NCBI GenBank assembly: GCA_018693105.1
Contig: JABHLN010000035.1
Location: 1-33,810 of the forward strand
Direction: 5' to 3'
Length of the DNA: 33,810 nucleotides
DNA from: Desulfobacterales bacterium
GTDB lineage: Bacteria; Desulfobacterota; Desulfobacteria; Desulfobacterales; SURF-7
How positions within the stretch are numbered: position 1 is the stretch's first letter; every line of letters starts with the position of its first letter. The notes beneath the pieces were generated by a model. That model made no database searches. It was not told the DNA's origin and saw only the letters and a list, made by a program, of their open reading frames with translations. Of this stretch, positions 1-7,323 are shown piece by piece. The translations under genes were made by a program, and so were the position numbers.

Positions 1-49
1 AATAGGCAACCATATTAACAGTAAACACCAGCGCAGGCAAAGCCAGCAT
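1..49 (-). CDS. 5' end of an unidentified secreted or membrane protein (partial)
   Basis: Reading leftward from an ATG at 49-47, the frame stays open to the window edge and encodes MLALPALVFTVNMVAY, a hydrophobic start typical of a signal peptide or first membrane helix. A strong Shine-Dalgarno sequence, GGAGGAG, lies at 60-54, four bases upstream of the start codon. The gene is divergent from fusA, and the roughly 80 bases between them must hold both promoters. Only 16 codons are visible, so the product cannot be named. The ribosome binding site and hydrophobic N-terminus are what support a real gene. Confidence 0.5.
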   Translation of the reverse strand, partial: MLALPALVFTVNMVAY

Positions 50-132
50 ACGACTCCTCCTCTTCAAGGAAAGTGCCTCCCTTTTTTTCATAAAACAAAT
101 CCTGATAATCACAACTTAAAGGAAACAGGATA

Positions 133-2223
133 ATGAATAACGATATCCAGAAAATTAGAAATATTGGAATCAGTGCGCATATTGATTCTGGAAAAACAAC
201 TCTTACTGAAAGGATTCTTTACTACACAAAAAGAATTCATGCAATCCATGATGTTAAAGGAAAAGACGGAGTTGGTGCTACCATGGATTCCATGGAGCTC
301 GAAAAGGAACGCGGGATAACAATCGCCTCTGCAGCCACATACTGTGAATGGAACAACCATGAAATTAACATTATCGATACACCTGGACATGTTGATTTCA
401 CAATAGAAGTCGAAAGATCCCTTAGAGTTCTTGACGGAGCAATTCTTGTTTTATGCTCTGTTGGTGGTGTTCAATCACAGTCAATAACTGTAGACATGCA
501 GATGAAAAGATACAAAGTGCCCTGTATCGCATTTATTAACAAATGCGACAGGAGCGGAGCAAATCCTTACCGTGTTATTGACCAGTTGAGAGAAAAATTA
601 GGGCACAATGCAGTTTCCATGCAGATTCCTATCGGTCTTGAAGAGAAGCTTGAAGGTATTGTCGATCTTGTTGCCATGAAAGCTGTTTATTTTGAAGGAG
701 AGAGTGGAGAAAAAATTATAATTAAGGATATCCCTGATAATCTTCGTACAGAAGCCGAAGAAAAAAGAGAGATTCTTATCGATGCTGCTTCACTTTTCTC
801 AGACAAACTGACTGAAGCAATCCTTGAAGAAACCGAAATCTCAGATGAACTTATTATTGATGCTGTTCGTATAGGAACCCTCGAACGCAAATTAACTCCG
901 GTATTTATGGGTTCCGCATATAAGAACAAGGGGGTCCAAACACTACTTGACGCTGTTACACACCTGCTACCATGTCCTGCAGACATTCAAAATGAAGCTC
1001 TTGATATTGACGATGATGAAGCACCGGTAATCCTTAGCAGTGACCCTGAAAAACCTGTTGTTGCTCTTGCCTTCAAGCTTGAAGACGGTCAGTACGGCCA
1101 GCTAACTTATATACGTGTATACCAGGGAAACTTAAAGAAAGGGTCTGTAATAATAAACACACGCAACGGTAGAAAAGTCAAAATAGGACGTGTTGCCAGA
1201 ATGCATTCCGACCAGATGGAGGAGATCTCTGCAATCCCTGCAGGATATATAGGAGCACTTTTCGGAGTCGAATGTAATTCAGGGGACACACTTGCAGCAC
1301 CGGATATAAATATTTCAATGACATCAATGTTTATACCTGACCCTGTCATTTCCCTTGCAATTAATCCAATTGACAATAAATCCCAGGAAAGAATGTCAAA
1401 GGCCCTGAACCGATTCACAAAAGAAGACCCTACATTTAAGACACATGTTGACGATGAAACCGGAGAAACAATAATCGAAGGAATGGGTGAGCTTCACCTT
1501 GAAGTATATATTGAAAGAATGCTGCGCGAATACAAATCGGAAGTCATCTACGATAAACCAAAAGTAGCTTACAGAGAGACTATTACTCAAAAGGCTGAAT
1601 TTGATTATACACATAAGAAACAAACCGGAGGGTCTGGTCAGTATGCACGTGTATCAGGATATATCGAACCGTTTTTTGATGATGTTTTTGAATTTGAAAG
1701 CAAAGTTGTCGGGGGCAATATCCCCACACAGTATATCCCTGCATGTGAAAAAGGGTTTAAAGAATCCATGAATAAAGGTCCCAAAATGGGATTTCCGGTT
1801 AACGGAGTTAAAGTTGTACTCAATGACGGTGCTTCACATTCAGTGGATTCTTCCGATATGGCTTTCAAGACTGCCTCTCAGGCTGCTTTTTCAAATGTAT
1901 ATCCAAAAGCAAAGCCTGTTATAATGGAACCGGTAATGAAGGTTGCAGTAGAAACACCCTCAGAGTTTCAAGGAGCAGCCATGAGTCTTATTAACCAGAG
2001 AAGAGGAATGATATTAGGCTCTCAGGATGAAGGTTCATTATGTGTAATCGATTCATATGTCCCCCTTGCGGACATGTTCGGGTTTTCAACAGTATTAAGA
2101 TCCGCAACACAAGGTAAAGCTCAATATACAATGGAATTTGATACATATAAGCAGGTTCCAAAATCAGTTGAGGAAGAACTTATAAAAGAAGCTGAACAAG
2201 AAAAGAAAAAAAGAGGGGTCTAA
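133..2223 (+). CDS. fusA: Elongation factor G, spd/mitochondrial EFG1 type
   Basis: This 696-residue translational GTPase has the full EF-G length. It catalyses GTP-driven translocation of tRNA and mRNA on the ribosome in the cytoplasm. Visible GTPase motifs are G1 AHIDSGKTT (15-23), the G2 threonine in RGITI (60-64), G3 DTPGH (82-86) and G4 NKCD (136-139), where most bacterial EF-Gs have NKMD. The segments [31 protein letters not shown] and [17 protein letters not shown] look more like mitochondrial EFG1 and the spdEFG1 group than the usual bacterial EFG I; this is judged from memory of the families. AGGATA lies just upstream of the ATG. The next gene begins one base after the stop, so the two are probably cotranscribed. 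Organisms with spdEFG1 usually carry a second EF-G for ribosome recycling, which is not in this window. Confidence 0.95.
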   Translation: MNNDIQKIRNIGISAHIDSGKTTLTERILYYTKRIHAIHDVKGKDGVGATMDSMELEKERGITIASAATYCEWNNHEINIIDTPGHVDFTIEVERSLRVLDGAILVLCSVGGVQSQSITVDMQMKRYKVPCIAFINKCDRSGANPYRVIDQLREKLGHNAVSMQIPIGLEEKLEGIVDLVAMKAVYFEGESGEKIIIKDIPDNLRTEAEEKREILIDAASLFSDKLTEAILEETEISDELIIDAVRIGTLERKLTPVFMGSAYKNKGVQTLLDAVTHLLPCPADIQNEALDIDDDEAPVILSSDPEKPVVALAFKLEDGQYGQLTYIRVYQGNLKKGSVIINTRNGRKVKIGRVARMHSDQMEEISAIPAGYIGALFGVECNSGDTLAAPDINISMTSMFIPDPVISLAINPIDNKSQERMSKALNRFTKEDPTFKTHVDDETGETIIEGMGELHLEVYIERMLREYKSEVIYDKPKVAYRETITQKAEFDYTHKKQTGGSGQYARVSGYIEPFFDDVFEFESKVVGGNIPTQYIPACEKGFKESMNKGPKMGFPVNGVKVVLNDGASHSVDSSDMAFKTASQAAFSNVYPKAKPVIMEPVMKVAVETPSEFQGAAMSLINQRRGMILGSQDEGSLCVIDSYVPLADMFGFSTVLRSATQGKAQYTMEFDTYKQVPKSVEEELIKEAEQEKKKRGV

Positions 2224-2224
2224 A

Positions 2225-2923
2225 ATGCAAAAACAAAATCTTAAACTCCATAATCCTTTTAAAAATATGGAAAATGAAAATGGGGATATTATTTCAGACG
2301 GTGGGTTTGGAGCCATACTTGCACGCGCCGGCATAGGAAAAACATCTTTTTTGGTTCAACTTGCAATCAATTCAATGTTAAAAGAGAAAAATGTCCTTCA
2401 TATCAGCCTTGATGATCCGGTAAAAAAAATAAACCTGTGGTACAGGGAGGTTTTTAACCATATATCTGAAAAATATGAATTAAGTGGAATAAACAGGTTA
2501 TGGGATTCCATTCTACCCCACAGGTTTATACAGACATTAAAGGTTGACGGGTTCAGTGTTCCAAGACTTAAAGAAAGAATTACCGATCTTACAGAACAGA
2601 ACATATTCACCCCTAAAATGATTATTATCGACGGTATGCCTTTTGATGAATCAGTTAAAGAAAACCTTGATGGGCTTAAAGATCTTGCGAATAAGTTTTC
2701 TATACATGTATGGTTCACTATAAAAACTCACCGTCATGAACAGCCTACAGCTGGCGGTCTACCGGTTCAGCTTGAAAATATTCATGAAATGTTTGAAGTA
2801 GCCATACAGCTGATTCCGGAAAACGGCAAAATCCACACAAAGACTTTAATTGGCGGGGAAGGTAGATCAAAACACCCTGAGCTGCATATAGACCCGTCAA
2901 CTATGCTGATCATGGAGGAGTAA
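2225..2923 (+). CDS. RecA/KaiC-like P-loop ATPase of unknown role, coupled to fusA
   Basis: The 232-residue protein has a Walker A motif, ARAGIGKTS (33-41), and a Walker B strand KMIIIDGMPFD with Asp136 after four hydrophobic residues. The helix after Walker A and the following strand (VLHISLDD, 57-64) fit a RecA/KaiC-type core. No DNA-binding or membrane segment is evident. The start codon lies one base after the fusA stop, with the purine-rich AAGAGGGG of the fusA 3' end as ribosome binding site, so translation is probably coupled. A terminator follows. A role in translation or ribosome-associated quality control is possible from the position alone, but nothing in the sequence proves it. 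I do not recognise a named family. Confidence 0.8.
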   Translation: MQKQNLKLHNPFKNMENENGDIISDGGFGAILARAGIGKTSFLVQLAINSMLKEKNVLHISLDDPVKKINLWYREVFNHISEKYELSGINRLWDSILPHRFIQTLKVDGFSVPRLKERITDLTEQNIFTPKMIIIDGMPFDESVKENLDGLKDLANKFSIHVWFTIKTHRHEQPTAGGLPVQLENIHEMFEVAIQLIPENGKIHTKTLIGGEGRSKHPELHIDPSTMLIMEE

Positions 2924-2972
2924 GATCAACTACAATTTAATTCAGTTAAATGAATAAGAATAAAGTTTTTCC

Positions 2973-3025
2973 AAAAGCCTTGAAGAAATATATTTTAGAC
3001 TAATGTTTTTTCAGGGCTTTTTTTA
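2973..3025. terminator. Bidirectional rho-independent terminator
   Basis: An imperfect stem pairs AAAAGCCTTGAAGAAA (2973-2988) with TTTTTTCAGGGCTTTT (3005-3020), followed by a T-run to about 3025. The A-rich left arm gives a U-run when read from the other strand. It lies between the convergent ATPase gene (ends 2923) and the sigma-54 regulator (ends 3047), so it can serve both. Confidence 0.7.
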
Positions 3026-3046
3026 TTTCCTCTCAATTATGACATT

Positions 3047-4459
3047 TCAATTGGCAAACCGTGTAATATTGTATTTCTTCATAAGGCCATAAATTCTAGA
3101 CCTTGAAAGTCCAGAAATATTACAGGCTTCTTTTATGTCTTTGCTTGTTTTTTTCATCAACTTGTTAAGATATTTCTTTTCTATCTCGGATATGCCGGCA
3201 TCCCTATATTCCCTCAATGTAGGAAATGACTCAAAATAATTTAAGTCATGCTGATTATCAAGAGTTGTTGTTATCGATTCCCCCAGCAAAGCCTGAGTCA
3301 CTTTGATTCTTATATGTATTGGAAGGTGATAGGGGAATAAGATAGGATCATTCCTGGCTTCGGCAATTATACTCTCAAGAGTATTTATCAGTTCTCTGAC
3401 ATTTCCAGGCCATTCATATGCAAGAAGGGAGTCAAGGAATTCAGGTGAAAAGCCCTTACTTGGTATCTTGTATTTTTCACAAAGTTTGTCCATATAATAT
3501 ACTAAAAGATCCCTTATATCTTCCTTGCGTTTATGTAGGGTCGGCAGATTTATTGGAAGAGCATGAATCCGGAAGAAGAGGTCTTTTCTAAAACGTTTTT
3601 GATTAACCATTTTTGATAGATCACGATTTGTAGCAGTAATCAGCCTGAAATCACTGCTAACTTCTCGTTTGCTTCCAACAGGCCGAAAATGTCGCTCCTG
3701 AAGTACTCTTAAAAATTTCTTCTGTATAGAGAGTGGAAGTTCTCCAACCTCGTCCAGAAAAACAGTCCCCCCGTCAGCCTGTTCAATCAGCCCCTCTTTA
3801 GACATGCTCGCTCCTGTAAAAGAACCTTTCTCATGGCCAAAAAGAAGACTTTCCACAAGTGTCTCGGGAAGAACAGTACAATCAACTACAACAAAATTAT
3901 TTTTAGAACGTGAACTATTATTGTGTATAGCCCATGCAAAGAGCTCCTTACCGGTACCGGTTGCTCCGGTTATCAGAACATTTGCATCACAACTTGAAGC
4001 ATGAGCAACAACATCAAGAGCACTTTTTATTTCAGGACTGCTCCCAATAATACCTCCACGATTTAAGGATACGGTGTGTTTGGTTTTAAGTCTGTTTTTT
4101 CTGTATTGTAGAGCACGAAGAAGAGGTAATATCATCTCATTTATTGATGAAGGTTTTTTCACATAATCCCAGGCACCACTTTTTATGGCGAGCTCAGCTC
4201 CCATTGAATTCGCAAAACCTGTCATTATAATTATCTCAGGAGACGAAGGAGCCCCGCGAAATTCAGGAAGATTCTCAAGACCATCTCCATCAGGCATCCT
4301 GACATCGAGATATATTACATCATATTCATTTGTATATGCTTCACCCAATCCCTGCCTAAGACTCAAACGGCTGGTGACATTATGTCCCAAACGCTTTATT
4401 GCTCTTGATAGAGCGTCATTCATCAATTTGTCATCATCTACAATGAGAATATTTGGCAT
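3047..4459 (-). CDS. Sigma-54-dependent response regulator, NtrC/AtoC type
   Basis: The 470-residue protein has the three-part enhancer-binding layout. The receiver domain (about 1-118) has acidic residues VDDD, phospho-acceptor Asp52, Thr80 and Lys102. The AAA+ domain (about 137-365) has Walker A GATGTGKE (165-172) and Walker B GGTVFLDEVGEL (230-241). A Fis-type helix-turn-helix closes the protein (SKDIKEACNISGLSRSRIYG). The sigma-54 contact loop is GSFTGA (212-217) rather than the consensus GAFTGA. AAGGG lies seven bases upstream of the ATG. No histidine kinase is adjacent; the nearest kinases are more than 20 kb away, so this looks like an orphan regulator. I see no clear -24/-12 promoter nearby that would reveal its target. 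Confidence 0.92.
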   Translation of the reverse strand: MPNILIVDDDKLMNDALSRAIKRLGHNVTSRLSLRQGLGEAYTNEYDVIYLDVRMPDGDGLENLPEFRGAPSSPEIIIMTGFANSMGAELAIKSGAWDYVKKPSSINEMILPLLRALQYRKNRLKTKHTVSLNRGGIIGSSPEIKSALDVVAHASSCDANVLITGATGTGKELFAWAIHNNSSRSKNNFVVVDCTVLPETLVESLLFGHEKGSFTGASMSKEGLIEQADGGTVFLDEVGELPLSIQKKFLRVLQERHFRPVGSKREVSSDFRLITATNRDLSKMVNQKRFRKDLFFRIHALPINLPTLHKRKEDIRDLLVYYMDKLCEKYKIPSKGFSPEFLDSLLAYEWPGNVRELINTLESIIAEARNDPILFPYHLPIHIRIKVTQALLGESITTTLDNQHDLNYFESFPTLREYRDAGISEIEKKYLNKLMKKTSKDIKEACNISGLSRSRIYGLMKKYNITRFAN

Positions 4460-4720
4460 AAAAAGCCCTTAAAGGTAATAAAAACATTTAGATATTGACA
4501 CCAGACAAGTTGTAAAATGTCATTACCAAAAGTTTTTTATAAATATTATAACTAAAATTAATGGATTCTTTTACCATTAGGTACGAGTAAAATTTGCGAA
4601 ATCATTATAATGACATCAATCAGTATTCTCAATATTTTTTATAATTATTTTTCGTAATTTTCCATTTTTTAAAACTTTTAAATAAAACCTGGATATATTT
4701 AAACTGATATCAAATTATTG

Positions 4721-5350
4721 TCAGTTTCCAACCTTATTGAATGACAACCTGTGGTGAGGGGTTATTCCGTTCTCTCTTATTGCGGCAATGTGCTTTTTTG
4801 TAAGATATCCTTTATTACTGTTCCAACAATATTGAGGATACTCAAGGTGAAGTTTTTCCATTATTCTGTCCCGTGTTACCTTAGCAATGATAGCTCCTGC
4901 TGCAATGGAAACACAAATATTGTCACCCTTTATAATGGATTCATATGGAATACCCAGATTATCTATTTTCATATTCCCGTCAATCAACGCATAGTCTGCT
5001 TCAGGCAACCCGGATACAGCTTCTTTTATAGCCAGCTTTGTAGCTTCAAGAATATTAATCTTATCTATGGTTTTATTATCTACTATGCCAATACTGTATT
5101 TATAGGAAGTTGCCAGGACAACATACATCTTTTCGCGCTGTTTTTCTGTCATCTTCTTTGAGTCTTTTATCCTTCCCACCAATGCTGAAGCCCGTTCAGG
5201 GGGAATGTGGACTGCTGCCGCAACAACAGGACCTGCACCAGGCCCTCTACCTGCTTCATCAATACCGATTATAAGTTTATACCCCTTCTTATCAATTAAC
5301 CCTGATTCAGTAATATACAATGGGTGGTTTATATTTTCTGTCTTTTTCAT
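4721..5350 (-). CDS. rnhB: Ribonuclease HII
   Basis: RNase HII cleaves RNA in RNA/DNA hybrids and removes misincorporated ribonucleotides. Numbering from an upstream in-frame TTG at 5401, the motifs are GIDEAGRGP with Asp48 and Glu49, the third acidic residue in IDGN (Asp141), KGD (Asp160), then IIAKVTRDR and TPHHRLSF. I prefer the ATG at 5350, which gives 209 residues, close to the usual family length. The TTG at 5401 would add 17 residues and has no visible ribosome binding site, though 5350 has only a weak one. Two motif positions are unusual: GPGAGPVV where GPLAGPVV is usual, and GYLTKKH where GYGTxxH is usual. It is a housekeeping gene with no evident functional link to its neighbours. 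Confidence 0.92.
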   Translation of the reverse strand: MKKTENINHPLYITESGLIDKKGYKLIIGIDEAGRGPGAGPVVAAAVHIPPERASALVGRIKDSKKMTEKQREKMYVVLATSYKYSIGIVDNKTIDKINILEATKLAIKEAVSGLPEADYALIDGNMKIDNLGIPYESIIKGDNICVSIAAGAIIAKVTRDRIMEKLHLEYPQYCWNSNKGYLTKKHIAAIRENGITPHHRLSFNKVGN

Positions 5351-5493
5351 CTGTAAAATAATAGTACTTTCAGCTTTTTTTAAAACAATTTCTTTATTCA
5401 ATTTAAAGGTTTTGATTATGATTTAACAATATACATTATAGTGAATGATGGCAAATAATGCATGATAAACCTGGAATGAAGTGAGAGATGCTG

Positions 5494-5564
5494 TCGGTGG
5501 GTATTTTTTTTATAAGATGAATTAACTTAAATTAGTTATTTCCTGTTAAAAAAATACCCGCCGA
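5494..5564. repeat. Long inverted repeat between rnhB and the FHA gene
   Basis: TCGGTGGGTATTTTTTT (5494-5510) pairs with AAAAAAATACCCGCCGA (5548-5564) with one G-T mismatch, giving a 17-bp stem around a 37-base AT-rich spacer. It lies about 45 bases downstream of the FHA gene. The GC part is at the base and the A/T run is inside the stem, so it is not a standard intrinsic terminator. It could be an mRNA 3' stabiliser or the remains of a small mobile element. Confidence 0.6.
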
Positions 5565-5610
5565 ATATATATGTAAGTTTATATACGAGGATTTTAAAAT
5601 ATTTTACCGC

Positions 5611-6330
5611 TTATGATTTATAAAGGAACTGAACTTTTACCGATCCAAGCTCGATAGTATCAAACTCTTCAAGCTTAATAGAATCTTTTACGGCTTTATC
5701 ATTAACTTTTGGTTTGGCCATCCCCTCCACATAGCTTAAAAAATAGCCCTGGGGACGTATACTTATAGTAGCAGCTGTTTTTCCAACCATCAATCCGCTT
5801 ACCATTATATCACATGAAGCCTCTTTTCCTATCTTTGTAAGCTTCTTGGTAAGAACAACCTCTCCTTCACCACCTGCAAGGTATGTTAACATACCTATAT
5901 CAGATGCTTTTTTCTGTCCATTAGCTGAAGCCGGTGCTTTGGAAAGTGTTTTGGCAAGCATTTCCCTCTGCTGGTCAGTATCCATTATCATGGTTTGATC
6001 CATATCGGCCATCATTTCATCATCAGCTTCCTCCTCGCCTTCAGAATAACTGAACTCAAGAGTATGTTTCCCGATAGTTATAACATCACCACCCTTTAGA
6101 TAATGAGAATTCACCAGGTTTTCATTCACAAAAGTACCGTTTTTACTTCGCAAATCCGTAACCAGAAAACCATCTCCCACGGAATCAATTTTGGTATGAC
6201 TACCGGACACGGCAAGATTTTCAATTACAACATCATTATCTTCTTTACGTCCAATGGTAAGAGCATCCCCTTCATTAAGTTGAAAATCCTTAATGACTTT
6301 ATCCTTGAATTTAAGTGTCAAAATCGGCAT
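5611..6330 (-). CDS. Protein with two FHA domains (phosphothreonine reader)
   Basis: Residues 1-96 form a canonical FHA domain: IGRKEDNDVVI with Gly27-Arg28, the SGSH motif with Ser44 and His45, and SKNGTFVN with Asn64. Residues about 145-237 look like a second, diverged FHA fold (KIGKEASCDIMV, then VNDKAV and IELGSVKVQFLY) without the full phosphopeptide-binding set. The acidic linker (97-120) holds DQTMIMDTDQ, with Thr113 and Thr118 as candidate kinase targets. FHA domains bind phosphothreonine peptides, so it is the likely reader of the kinase and phosphatase encoded upstream. GAGGG precedes the ATG by seven bases. The PP2C gene ends 29 bases before this start, which indicates an operon. 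It has no signal peptide or membrane helix and is probably cytoplasmic. Confidence 0.88.
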   Translation of the reverse strand: MPILTLKFKDKVIKDFQLNEGDALTIGRKEDNDVVIENLAVSGSHTKIDSVGDGFLVTDLRSKNGTFVNENLVNSHYLKGGDVITIGKHTLEFSYSEGEEEADDEMMADMDQTMIMDTDQQREMLAKTLSKAPASANGQKKASDIGMLTYLAGGEGEVVLTKKLTKIGKEASCDIMVSGLMVGKTAATISIRPQGYFLSYVEGMAKPKVNDKAVKDSIKLEEFDTIELGSVKVQFLYKS

Positions 6331-6359
6331 TGCAAAGCCCTCATATATTTTATTTGTTT

Positions 6360-7193
6360 TTAATTAAAAAAAAGGAGCTTGATTTTCCCGAAGGCATTAT
6401 AAATACGCCCCATTATCCCTTCATTATCATACACTTTTTTAATCTTTATTACAATTACTGTTATATTGTCTTCACCGCCTCTCTCATTTGCAAGGTAAAC
6501 GAGGCTTCGGACAGCTTTATCCGGGTTTTCTTTGTTAACAATATTAAGGATCTCTTCCGGTAAAACCAGATCAGTCAATCCATCGGAACTTATAACAAGG
6601 ACATCTCCTCTTGCGCACTGGATCTCACAGCTGTCAGGTTCAACAGTCTCTTTTATCCCCATTCCCTGTGTCAGCATATGCCGGAATTCTCTTCCCAGAC
6701 GATTTGCTGCTTCCGGGTCAATCTGGGCCTGTTCGGCTACAACTGTGTGTAAAACTGAAATAAGTTCGATATTATTGTTATGCACCAAAAAAATTGGGCT
6801 ATCGCCTACATTTGCCACCACAAAGGTCTCATCAGTAAAGTAAATGCCTGATACTGTTGAGCCCATTCCCCGATAGTCTTCTTTACTCTGAGAAACCCTG
6901 AAAACACCCTGGTTGGCTAAATGAATACTTGAAAGAATGCGGTTTGCAGATTTTGAAAGGGTTTCATCTGAATCTTCAAGTTCTTCAACATCTCCACTTT
7001 CATCATCAAACCTTTTCATATATTCCCTGATAGTTTCAACCACAAGGCTGCTTGCCACTTCCCCTGCCTTATGCCCACCCATACCATCAGCAACTATATA
7101 TAGACCGAGGTCATCGTCTAAAAACAGAGAATCTTCATTGATTTTTCGTTTTTGACCAACATCGGTAATGCCGGCAGATTCAACAACAACCAT
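6360..7193 (-). CDS. PP2C-family Ser/Thr protein phosphatase
   Basis: This 277-residue protein carries the metal-binding motifs of bacterial PP2C (Stp/PrpC type): NEDS with Glu20-Asp21, VADGMGGH with Asp36-Gly37, SSDGLTD with Asp204, and GGEDNITV with Asp242. It should remove phosphate from Ser/Thr residues using two Mn or Mg ions, opposing the kinase encoded upstream. The usual GDSR motif reads GDSP (130-133), so the phosphate-approach arginine position is altered. The last 25 residues (MGRIYNAFGKIKLLFF) are basic and hydrophobic and could touch the membrane. GAGG lies seven bases upstream of the ATG. It lies between the kinase gene (130 bases upstream) and the FHA gene (29 bases downstream), all on the same strand. 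Confidence 0.93.
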   Translation of the reverse strand: MVVVESAGITDVGQKRKINEDSLFLDDDLGLYIVADGMGGHKAGEVASSLVVETIREYMKRFDDESGDVEELEDSDETLSKSANRILSSIHLANQGVFRVSQSKEDYRGMGSTVSGIYFTDETFVVANVGDSPIFLVHNNNIELISVLHTVVAEQAQIDPEAANRLGREFRHMLTQGMGIKETVEPDSCEIQCARGDVLVISSDGLTDLVLPEEILNIVNKENPDKAVRSLVYLANERGGEDNITVIVIKIKKVYDNEGIMGRIYNAFGKIKLLFFN

Positions 7194-7323
7194 TGAAATA
7201 CCTCACTTTTTTTGTTTATTGCAACTATTACTCCAAAGGTCAAGCATTTAGGGGGAAAAGCTGCAAAAAACATTTAAAGCTATTCAACATCAATTTTTTT
7301 TAACTAAATTTAAAATATATATT

